Of a stretch of DNA of 5,066 bases, positions 1 through 4,759 are shown piece after piece (position 1 is the first letter of the stretch; every line of letters begins with the position of its first letter). The position numbers and the translations under genes are program-made. Source of the DNA: Actinomycetales bacterium. GTDB lineage: Bacteria > Actinomycetota > Actinomycetes > Actinomycetales > Actinomycetaceae. The notes under the pieces were generated by a model. It ran no database searches and was not told the origin of the DNA. It saw only the letters and a program-made list of their open reading frames with translations. The DNA is taken from assembly GCA_022838965.1 (NCBI GenBank), contig JALHDK010000154.1, positions 1 to 5,066 on the forward strand. Reading direction: 5' to 3'.

Positions 1-10
1 CCGGCGAGCC

Positions 11-415
11 ATGACATCGGCGGGGCCGCCCTGGTTCATGGTGCCCTGCTTCCACGTGGGCAGGGCGACAAGACCAGCCTTCGCGTTCGAGTTGCGCGCT
101 CAGGCACGGCAGAGTCTGGCGGACGTGCGCGAGCAGACCGCGCGTGAGTTGGCCGAGCTGCAAGAGAAGATCGCCCAGCGCATCCGCCAGGCCGAGCAGG
201 AGGACGTGCGCGCCTACAACGCCGCCGTGACTGCCGGGTGGACGCCGGCCGAGTTGAAGAAGATCGGCTTTCCCGAACCGGAGAAGAAGCAGCGTGCCAG
301 GCGACGCAGCACGCGCCGCACGGCAACGTCAACGGCGGCCAAGGACGCGCCGTCACCGCCACCTGAGCCGGTCACCGAGCCGGCCCCTGAACCAGTGGGA
401 GCGAACCATGAGTGA
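11..415 (+). CDS. Hypothetical coiled-coil, basic protein (start uncertain)
   Basis: I do not recognise a named family. As read from the ATG at 11 the product has 134 residues. Residues about 27-70 are rich in Ala, Glu, Gln and Arg with a heptad-like pattern, so a coiled coil is likely. Next comes a short conserved-looking stretch (YNAAVTAGWTPAELKKIGF, about 69-87). A Lys/Arg cluster (KKQRARRRSTRR) and a Pro/Glu-rich, probably disordered tail follow. There is no signal peptide or membrane segment. The start is uncertain: the frame is open to the left edge, no clear ribosome binding site precedes the ATG at 11, and a GTG at 56 would also serve, since residues 1-15 look unlike the rest. The stop overlaps the next gene by 8 nt, so it probably heads or belongs to an operon with the next two genes. 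The basic cluster could bind nucleic acid, but that is only inference. Confidence 0.6.
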   Translation: MTSAGPPWFMVPCFHVGRATRPAFAFELRAQARQSLADVREQTARELAELQEKIAQRIRQAEQEDVRAYNAAVTAGWTPAELKKIGFPEPEKKQRARRRSTRRTATSTAAKDAPSPPPEPVTEPAPEPVGANHE

Positions 416-569
416 GTCACCAATCGAGGACCGTTTCACTGACCAGCTCGACGCCGAGCTGTCGCCACGAGCCGAAGCGGTCGGTGCACTGATCGACTAC
501 AACCATCAGCCGTCAGGTCCGGCACCGGACCTGTCTCAGCCGGCCCTCGACGACGAGGAGCACCCGTGA
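408..569 (+). CDS. Small acidic hypothetical protein
   Basis: This 53-residue protein has no family I recognise. It is rich in Asp, Glu, Pro and Ala, has no cysteine, no hydrophobic segment and no visible motif, and is probably largely disordered. The ATG at 408 is chosen because GGGAG lies about 6 nt upstream (398-402) and because it overlaps the end of the preceding gene by only 8 nt. A longer version beginning at 294 would run deep inside the upstream coding region and reads as low-complexity Arg-rich sequence. Its stop overlaps the GTG start of the DUF4192 gene by 4 nt (GTGA), so expression is probably coupled to both neighbours. A role as an accessory or partner of the DUF4192 protein is possible but not shown. 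Confidence 0.6.
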   Translation: MSESPIEDRFTDQLDAELSPRAEAVGALIDYNHQPSGPAPDLSQPALDDEEHP

Positions 570-1672
570 CGGAACAAGTGCCGCTCTCGGAGTACCTGGC
601 ATCACTGCCGCACAAGGTCGGCTACCAGCTCGATGAGCGTCATGTGGCCGCCGCTGCCGTCTCTGCGGATGGCCGGGCAGGTCCGCTGGCCGCCGTTCAG
701 TGGGACACCTCCGTGGCCTCCGATCGTGCGCTTGCCGAGGAGGTGGCGGCCACGCTCGCGCGCGTCGCGCGTGACTCCGGCTACGAGCGCTTTCTGATCG
801 TCGGCTACGGTCCGGACGGGGCCGAGCGTGCCGGACTGCTCAGTGACGCGCTGCTGGCCACCGCGGACCTGCCGGAGCCGCTACGGGTGCACGTCGACCA
901 CGACACCTGGCGTGTCCAGCTGCCCGGCTCCGAACAGTGGTCACCGGCTCAGCCGCTGCCCGACCTCAGTGCCGCGGCGGTGCTCGAAGGGACACCGCTG
1001 CCGGCGAGTTCGCGCGAGGAACTGGCGCACCGCTTCGATCCGTTGCCTGAACCGCTCTACGGCGACATCGCTGCCCGCGACGCGGCACTGTTCGCTGACT
1101 CTGCCCCGTCCTTCCGCGCGGACGTGGCGGTGCGGTCCCTGCACCATCTGGCCGTGCCCGGTCAGAGCGACGATCGCGACCGGATGGCCACCCTCGCGCA
1201 CCTGACTACTGCCGGGCCGGCGGCCGTGCGTGATGCGGTGCTCGTGGCGGCTGCCGATGATCCTGCCCGCACCGACGCGCTCGTGCGCACCTATCGCGCC
1301 GCCCCCGAGCAGCACCGCCCGGCGCTGGCGACAACGGCGGCCGCCGCGGTGTACCTCGGCGGCGCCCAGTCGCCGGCCATCGAGGCGATCTTGCGCCATG
1401 CCGACCGGGAGGGACCGAACGCCGCGCTGACCCGGCTTGTCGAGGCAGCGAAGAACCAGGGGATCAATCCGCACGAGATACGTCGCGCGATCGGCAGCAG
1501 CGTCGCCACGCAGCTCGATAAGGCCGACGCGCGTTGGCACCAGTCGCGCTCCAGCGCGGTGCGCTCGGCATCGTTTCCGACCACAGCTCGCAGCGTCGGT
1601 GCGGACGCGGCCGCGGCCGCGTATCGTCCTGCGCCCGGTGGGCGCAGCACTGGTCCCGAGGTGGAACGGTAG
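566..1672 (+). CDS. DUF4192 family protein
   Basis: This 368-residue protein looks like the actinobacterial DUF4192 family, whose biochemical function is not established. Family-like features seen here are the N-terminal segment around LSEYLASLPHKVGYQLDER (about 7-25), a middle segment with ERFLIVGYG (about 73-81), and the stretch VLEGTPLPASSREELAHRF (about 139-157). The Ala-rich, mainly helical C-terminal half (about 185-320) ends in a low-complexity Ala/Arg/Ser tail. There are no membrane segments, signal peptide or obvious catalytic motif, so a soluble cytoplasmic protein is likely. The start is GTG at 566, preceded by GAGGAG at 555-560 and overlapping the previous stop by 4 nt. DUF4192 genes occur on chromosomes and in integrated elements of actinobacteria, so the gene alone does not prove mobility. 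The operon ends here, converging on the recombinase operon across the palindrome at 1696-1834. Confidence 0.78.
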   Translation: MTEQVPLSEYLASLPHKVGYQLDERHVAAAAVSADGRAGPLAAVQWDTSVASDRALAEEVAATLARVARDSGYERFLIVGYGPDGAERAGLLSDALLATADLPEPLRVHVDHDTWRVQLPGSEQWSPAQPLPDLSAAAVLEGTPLPASSREELAHRFDPLPEPLYGDIAARDAALFADSAPSFRADVAVRSLHHLAVPGQSDDRDRMATLAHLTTAGPAAVRDAVLVAAADDPARTDALVRTYRAAPEQHRPALATTAAAAVYLGGAQSPAIEAILRHADREGPNAALTRLVEAAKNQGINPHEIRRAIGSSVATQLDKADARWHQSRSSAVRSASFPTTARSVGADAAAAAYRPAPGGRSTGPEVER

Positions 1673-1695
1673 TCGCGCTGGGTCACGGTGGGTCT

Positions 1696-1834
1696 CCCCC
1701 ATCCCCCGACGCCGGAAGGATCACTCAGCACAGACCCCTGTCAAGGGCGCTTCGCGTCACTACGTGATGCGGCTGCGCCGCACCCTTGACAGGGGTCTGT
1801 GCTGAGCAGGGCGGCATCTATCGGGGGATGGGGG
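1696..1834. repeat. Large two-tier imperfect palindrome between convergent operons
   Basis: A 24-bp arm at 1724-1747 (beginning CTCAGCACAGACCCCTG) is perfectly reverse-complementary to 1783-1806. A second, outer arm of 14 bp (CCCCCATCCCCCGA, 1696-1709) is perfectly reverse-complementary to 1821-1834. Both pairs share one axis near 1765 and are separated on each side by exactly 14 unmatched bases. The 35-nt core (1748-1782) can form smaller hairpins: GCGTCAC/GTGATGC at 1754-1770 with one G-T pair, or TGCGGC/GCCGCA at 1768-1782. No open frame of interest lies inside and no T-run follows the arms. It could be a bidirectional terminator for the two convergent operons, a dispersed palindromic (REP/MITE-like) element, or a site used by the adjacent recombinase. 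The symmetry is directly visible; the role is inference. Confidence 0.85.
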
Positions 1835-1855
1835 GGAGGAAAGGCCTGGGCGGCT

Positions 1856-2446
1856 TCAGCCGGCCCTCTCGTTCGGCTCGTCGTCCTCGACCTTCGCCAG
1901 GGCTCGGGACACGGAAGACTTGCCCACACCGAGCACCTTGGCGATGTGCGCGATGCTCGCACCGCCCCGGCGCATGCGCACCGCCTCAGCGGTCCGCTCC
2001 GGCGTCATCACGGTCGGCCGCCCACCGACCCGGCCCTGGGCGCGGGCGTGGGCCAGGCCCCGCATGGTGTTCTCCCGAATGGTGTCCACCCGCAGCTGCG
2101 CGAACACCGCGACGATGCCGAACAGCGCCTTACCCATCGGGGTCGTGGTGTCGATATCCGGCTCGGTCAGACTCTTGATGTTCACCCCACGCTCGTGCAG
2201 CTCGTTGATGGTCTCGATCGCCATCGTCTCGCTGCCCGCGATCCGATCCAGCCGGCGCACCACCAACGTGTCACCGGCACGCAGATAATCCAGGCACGCG
2301 ATCCACTGCGGGCGGTCCTTGATCCGGCTCGACTCGCCACGATCAACGAACACCCGCACCGCGCCGGCCGCGCGCAGCTCGGCCTCCTGCGCCGCCGGGT
2401 TCTGGTCGTGCCGGGACACCCGCGCATAGCCCACGACGTTGCTCAC
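1856..2446 (-). CDS. Serine recombinase (resolvase/invertase family)
   Basis: This 196-residue protein has the layout of small serine recombinases. The N-terminal catalytic domain (about 4-130) carries YARVSRHDQN, with the nucleophile Ser11 after Arg9. It also has Arg45 in a KDRPQW segment, the RLDR motif with Asp67 and Arg68, and a long linker helix (DTIRENTMRGLAHARAQGR, 121-139). GGRPTV follows, then a C-terminal helix-turn-helix at about 163-185 (ASIAHIAKVLGVGKSSVSRAL). The family cuts and rejoins DNA at paired sites through a phosphoserine link. By eye against gamma-delta resolvase, the positions of Arg71 and Arg125 are Gly71 and Asn126 here, so activity may be altered or the subfamily distinctive. 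The start is GTG at 2446, with a purine-rich AGGGGAGGG upstream, overlapping the nucleotidyltransferase stop by 4 nt. It is the last gene of the minus-strand operon and ends 22 bp before the palindrome. Whether it acts as resolvase, invertase or orphan cannot be told. Confidence 0.93.
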   Translation of the reverse strand: MSNVVGYARVSRHDQNPAAQEAELRAAGAVRVFVDRGESSRIKDRPQWIACLDYLRAGDTLVVRRLDRIAGSETMAIETINELHERGVNIKSLTEPDIDTTTPMGKALFGIVAVFAQLRVDTIRENTMRGLAHARAQGRVGGRPTVMTPERTAEAVRMRRGGASIAHIAKVLGVGKSSVSRALAKVEDDEPNERAG

Positions 2447-3162
2447 CGTCCCTCCCCTCGCCCGCTGCCGCCGTAGCCGCGGCCGTAGGGGCCGCTCGTG
2501 CGTGCTCGCGCCTGGGGGCTGTCCGGCCTGTGTCCAGTCGCCTCGGTGGCCGGCTGCGGGTAGCTCGCGCTACGCAGGTCAGCAGAGCGTGCGCCGGGCT
2601 CAACGCCCGATGGTGTTTTGTCTCGCTGCGCGGCCGCGCGCTGCGCAACCTCCTCCACGACGTAGCGGTGACGTGGGAGCAGCTGCGCTGGCGGGTAGGT
2701 GCGTGTCAGCAGCTCTCGACCCTCGGCGGCCGTTGTGTAGCCGATCTTGTTGTAGAGCGTGGCGGCATCGTTCAGGTCCCGCTCGTCTCGGGCGGCATGC
2801 AGCTTCATCGCCAGCAGGTACTGCGGTGAGGGGACTTGCACCAGCAGCGACTCGGACTCGAACACGGTGCGTGGGCTGTCGTCCTGGCCGGGCATGAAGC
2901 CCTTGACGGCATCGTTGATCCAGTCCGGTTCGAGGCCGTGTGCTGCGCTGAGCTCCTCGGCAAGCTGACGGACCTCGGGGCCTGGCGCGAACACCGCATC
3001 GACATCGCGCGTGACGCGACCGCCGTCGTACTCCAGCGCCATCGCCGCTCCCCCGACGACGAACAACTGCGCCTGCTGGCCGCGCTCCGCGAGCCGGTCG
3101 GAAAGTTCCTGGAACAGCTCACGGAGCCGATCAGCGTCCAACTCCTCGGCGTCATCCCTCAT
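2443..3162 (-). CDS. DUF6036/AbiEii-like nucleotidyltransferase, putative toxin
   Basis: This 239-residue protein has the core of a minimal DNA-polymerase-beta-type nucleotidyltransferase. VVGGAAMALEYD (35-46) supplies the Gly-Gly loop, and RVTRDVDAVF (49-58) supplies the paired acidic residues Asp53 and Asp55 expected to bind metal. QYLLAMKLHAARDERDLND (114-132), with Lys120 and the RDxxD pattern, matches the conserved helix of AbiEii/DUF6036 proteins. Members of this superfamily transfer nucleotides to RNA or protein, and several are toxins of abortive-infection or toxin-antitoxin pairs. From about residue 175 a 64-residue Arg/Gly/Pro/Ser-rich tail follows, probably disordered and longer than I expect for the family. 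ATG 3162 is chosen because it overlaps the upstream stop by 4 nt (ATGA) and the conserved domain begins soon after. No good ribosome binding site is seen, so translation is probably coupled. The downstream recombinase start overlaps its stop by 4 nt. The nucleotidyltransferase fold is well supported; the toxin role is inference. Confidence 0.85.
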   Translation of the reverse strand: MRDDAEELDADRLRELFQELSDRLAERGQQAQLFVVGGAAMALEYDGGRVTRDVDAVFAPGPEVRQLAEELSAAHGLEPDWINDAVKGFMPGQDDSPRTVFESESLLVQVPSPQYLLAMKLHAARDERDLNDAATLYNKIGYTTAAEGRELLTRTYPPAQLLPRHRYVVEEVAQRAAAQRDKTPSGVEPGARSADLRSASYPQPATEATGHRPDSPQARARTSGPYGRGYGGSGRGEGR

Positions 3163-3659
3163 GCGCGAGCCAGGGAACGCCCGGTGATGAGGATGCCGCG
3201 CTGCCGGAAAGCTCGCGGGCTCTCCTGCTCCGCCTCGTCGCGGAAGATGGTCGGCACCGCCGGGTACCACCACGGTGCCACGGCGCGCGCGGGGTCCAGT
3301 GCCCACGCCGGGACCATCCATCCGTCCCGCTCGGCCAGATGGTCGGCCAGCGCGGCGAACGCGGCATCCAACTCCACCGAGCCCGTGCGGGCCGGCTCCT
3401 CCGCGAACACACCCCGCCCCAACGCGACACCACCGCGCCGCACCGCGGACGTGTAGTCGTCAAGGGTCTGCAACACCCCGAACCGCCAGGCCTCGTCCAA
3501 CCCCTCCCCGGCGGCAAGGAGGTCAGCTGCACGGCGCGCGTTGCTCGCCGCCGTGTGGCGCACCCTCGATGGCCCACGGGCGGCGGACGGCCCGCCGGTG
3601 TCCTCACGGGAACGATCGAGCAGGGCACCGATCGACAACACCTCGCCCTTGAACGGCAT
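3159..3659 (-). CDS. Putative partner (antitoxin-like) of the nucleotidyltransferase
   Basis: This is a 166-residue soluble protein. The middle (about 85-110) is helical (ELDAAFAALADHLAERDGW). The C-terminal part, PAWALDPARAVAPWWYP through RDEAEQESPRAFRQRGILI and SLARA, resembles the ending I associate with proteins encoded just upstream of DUF6036 nucleotidyltransferases, often annotated as DNA-binding or antitoxin partners. That association is from memory and was not checked. I cannot point to a clear helix-turn-helix in the N-terminal half. ATG 3659 shares one base with the upstream stop (TGATG), with GAGAGG 7 nt before it. A GTG three bases earlier is the alternative and would add one residue. 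The stop overlaps the nucleotidyltransferase start by 4 nt, which fits a two-gene pair with the neutralising partner first. The role is inference from position and the family-like C terminus. Confidence 0.7.
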   Translation of the reverse strand: MPFKGEVLSIGALLDRSREDTGGPSAARGPSRVRHTAASNARRAADLLAAGEGLDEAWRFGVLQTLDDYTSAVRRGGVALGRGVFAEEPARTGSVELDAAFAALADHLAERDGWMVPAWALDPARAVAPWWYPAVPTIFRDEAEQESPRAFRQRGILITGRSLARA

Positions 3660-3922
3660 CACTCCCCCTCTCGGCTGGTCGACCCCGTGCCGCCGGGCGT
3701 CGCGCGCTGACGCTCCGCGGCCGCGTCGACGCGACGCAGGTACTCGGCACGGTCGATCGCCCCGCGCGCATTGTCGGTCAGGTTCGCCACGTCCTCACGG
3801 TTCGGCACCCAGCCCTCGTGCCAGGCCGAGGCCAGCGACTGCACCACCGCGTAGCGCTGGGTCTCGTCAAGCCCGGCGAACAGCTCGGGCCAACGCTGCT
3901 CGACGTCGAACCTCTCGGACAT
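3659..3922 (-). CDS. VbhA-family antitoxin-like protein
   Basis: This 87-residue protein resembles VbhA-type antitoxins. These small helical proteins block Fic-domain AMP-transferases by pushing a glutamate into the ATP site. The inhibitory motif of that group, [S/T]xxxE[G/N], is present as SAWHEG with Ser32, Glu36 and Gly37. It follows a helix with LDETQRYAVVQSLA (18-31) and precedes VPNREDVANLTDNARGAIDRAEYLRRV, typical of the actinobacterial members. The C terminus (about 68-87) is a charged, Ser/Gly-rich tail. ATG 3922 is chosen over a frame open to 4384 because GAGGGGAG lies about 7 nt upstream (3930-3937) and family similarity begins here. It is the first gene of the operon, 26 nt below a predicted transcription start, and shares one base with the next gene (TGATG). 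No Fic gene is present in the window, so its target is unclear: a Fic protein elsewhere, or the nearby nucleotidyltransferase. Confidence 0.75.
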   Translation of the reverse strand: MSERFDVEQRWPELFAGLDETQRYAVVQSLASAWHEGWVPNREDVANLTDNARGAIDRAEYLRRVDAAAERQRATPGGTGSTSREGE

Positions 3923-3954
3923 GACCGGGCTCCCCTCTCGATGGGTCTCGTTCC

Positions 3955-3983
3955 ATTCTATCCGCCAGCCCGAAAACGGTCTA
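3955..3983 (-). promoter_or_regulatory. Predicted promoter of the antitoxin-nucleotidyltransferase-recombinase operon
   Basis: On the minus strand a -35-like TAGACC (3978-3983, 4 of 6 to TTGACA) and a -10-like TAGAAT (3955-3960, 5 of 6 to TATAAT) are separated by 17 bp. The predicted transcript would begin near 3948, giving a leader of about 25 nt that contains the GAGGGGAG ribosome binding site of the VbhA-like gene. The stretch is visibly more AT-rich than its surroundings. This is a prediction from consensus only. Confidence 0.5.
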
Positions 3984-3998
3984 TACATAGTTTCGGGC
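3968..3998. promoter_or_regulatory. Operator-like inverted repeat over the -35 region
   Basis: GCCCGAAA (3968-3975) and TTTCGGGC (3991-3998) are perfect inverted 8-bp arms separated by 15 bp. The smaller dyad CTAT/ATAG lies inside (3981-3990). The repeat covers the predicted -35 box and part of the spacer of the minus-strand operon promoter, so a bound protein would block transcription. A further GTTTCGG occurs at 4006-4012. Toxin-antitoxin operons are commonly autorepressed at such sites, but which protein binds here is unknown. Confidence 0.5.
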
Positions 3999-4217
3999 CG
4001 ATTGGGTTTCGGTCCCGAGTTCCGGGCTGTGACTTTCGACGGTGACTGGCGGTGTTCTGTCGATGCTCGGTGGCGGCCTATCTGGCTGATGCGGGCGGAG
4101 CTGCGCGGGCCGACGCTCCGTAAGCCGATCCGCATGCGGTAGCCGCTGCCGAATGAGTGCCATACGACAGCGCCCGGACCAGGAGCACGCGTAGATTGGC
4201 CGAAGGAGGGTGCAGCG

Positions 4218-4463
4218 ATGATCCCGACGATGATTCTTTTCGGTGTGATCTTTGGACGTTGGTGGCTCATCACGCTGGCAGCGGCTGCGGTTGGATGGCC
4301 TTTACTCCTCATCGCTACCAGCGTCGCTGACGTCCACGCCGGCCTGATCTGGGCAGCGGCACTCGCCGTAGTCAACGCTGGCATCGGCGTGCTCGTCCAT
4401 CAGGGTCTCCTCCATGGCTACCGGCACCTTCGACGTCCCGCCTCCAACGAAGTCCTGAACTGA
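4218..4463 (+). CDS. Small two-helix membrane protein
   Basis: This 81-residue protein has a short hydrophobic N terminus (2-12) and two likely membrane helices at about 15-35 (WWLITLAAAAVGWPLLLIATS) and 42-60 (LIWAAALAVVNAGIGVLVH). It ends in a basic tail (HGYRHLRRP), which suggests that the C terminus faces the cytoplasm. The ATG at 4218 is strongly supported by AAGGAGGG at 4203-4210, 7 nt upstream, the best ribosome binding site in the window. I recognise no functional family and see no catalytic residues. It stands alone, divergent from the minus-strand operon with about 295 bp between them. A TAGATT at 4192-4197 is a weak -10 candidate without a matching -35. It could be a small inner-membrane accessory protein or an orphan; no function can be assigned. 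Confidence 0.65.
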   Translation: MIPTMILFGVIFGRWWLITLAAAAVGWPLLLIATSVADVHAGLIWAAALAVVNAGIGVLVHQGLLHGYRHLRRPASNEVLN

Positions 4464-4721
4464 CCGCTTCTCCTTCTCACGGATCGGAGCTCCGGTTACC
4501 GATCCCCTGCGGAACGTGGATGGCCTCCGTTTCGAGGAAGGCGCGAGCCCGTACGGACGGAGCCGCGGCCGGTTCGATGCTTACGGGACGGTCAACGCTC
4601 AAGACCTCCGACCGCTCCGTGCTCGCGTGCCAGAAGGACGCGGCCCAGCGCACCGAGGCGCTCTGGACCCCGGTGGTGCCAGGCGTCCAGCGACCACTAC
4701 TTGTCCTGGGCAGCGCGCCTC
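4464..4721. other. Intergenic stretch with no convincing gene
   Basis: Frames are open here on both strands, but none has a ribosome binding site, a plausible composition or recognisable similarity. The stretch begins with a hairpin (4481-4505) and ends at the cmtR promoter. A TTGTCC at 4701-4706 is a possible -35 box for that promoter, though its 15-bp spacing to TATAGT is short. It may hold decayed coding sequence, but I cannot show that. Confidence 0.4.
4481..4505 (+). terminator. Weak hairpin downstream of the small membrane protein
   Basis: GGATCGG (4481-4487) and CCGATCC (4499-4505) form a perfect 7-bp stem with an 11-nt loop, 17 bp after the stop of the small membrane protein. No T-run follows, so a classic intrinsic terminator is not shown. 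Position is the main argument. Confidence 0.3.
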
Positions 4722-4759
4722 TATAGTCAGCGTCTGCTGTATGGTCAGCGTATGCTGAC
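4722..4759 (+). promoter_or_regulatory. Tandem 18-bp operator/promoter repeat at the cmtR start
   Basis: TATAGTCAGCGTCTGCTG (4722-4739) is followed directly by TATGGTCAGCGTATGCTG (4740-4757), identical at 16 of 18 positions. The second unit lies in a perfect dyad, GTCAGC-GTAT-GCTGAC (4744-4759); the first has a weaker version of it. TATAGT in the first unit is a good -10 match. TATGGT in the second sits 7-12 bp upstream of the start codon, the spacing expected for a leaderless transcript. ArsR/SmtB repressors bind such dyads over their own promoters and release them on metal binding, so autoregulation by the adjacent CmtR-type protein is likely. Confidence 0.6.

Noticed and set aside
1786..1791. 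TTGACA resembling a -35 box inside the palindrome
   Set aside because: No -10-like hexamer lies at suitable spacing downstream, and the hexamer is explained by the inverted-repeat arm.
1799..2476. 225-residue plus-strand frame opposite the recombinase
   Set aside because: Shadow of the recombinase gene; low-complexity Arg/His/Pro translation without a ribosome binding site.
2628..2639. 12-bp perfect palindrome GCGCGGCCGCGC
   Set aside because: It lies within codons for an Arg/Ala-rich stretch of the nucleotidyltransferase; such GC palindromes are expected by chance in this composition.
3163..3321. In-frame upstream extension of the nucleotidyltransferase by 53 codons
   Set aside because: It lies fully inside the preceding gene, is Gly/Pro/Arg-rich with no family similarity, and the ATG at 3162 gives the same 4-nt overlap style as the other junctions.
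4130..4139. 10-bp palindrome CCGCATGCGG between the divergent genes
   Set aside because: Short, isolated and not aligned with any promoter element; not enough to call an operator.
3923..4384. In-frame upstream extension of the VbhA-like gene to 4384
   Set aside because: It would run through the predicted promoter and operator and overlap the small membrane protein antisense. The translated residues look random, while ATG 3922 has a good ribosome binding site.
4516..4758. 80- and 68-residue plus-strand frames (4516-4758 and 4520-4726) upstream of cmtR
   Set aside because: No ribosome binding site or recognisable similarity, and the longer one runs across the cmtR promoter and start codon.
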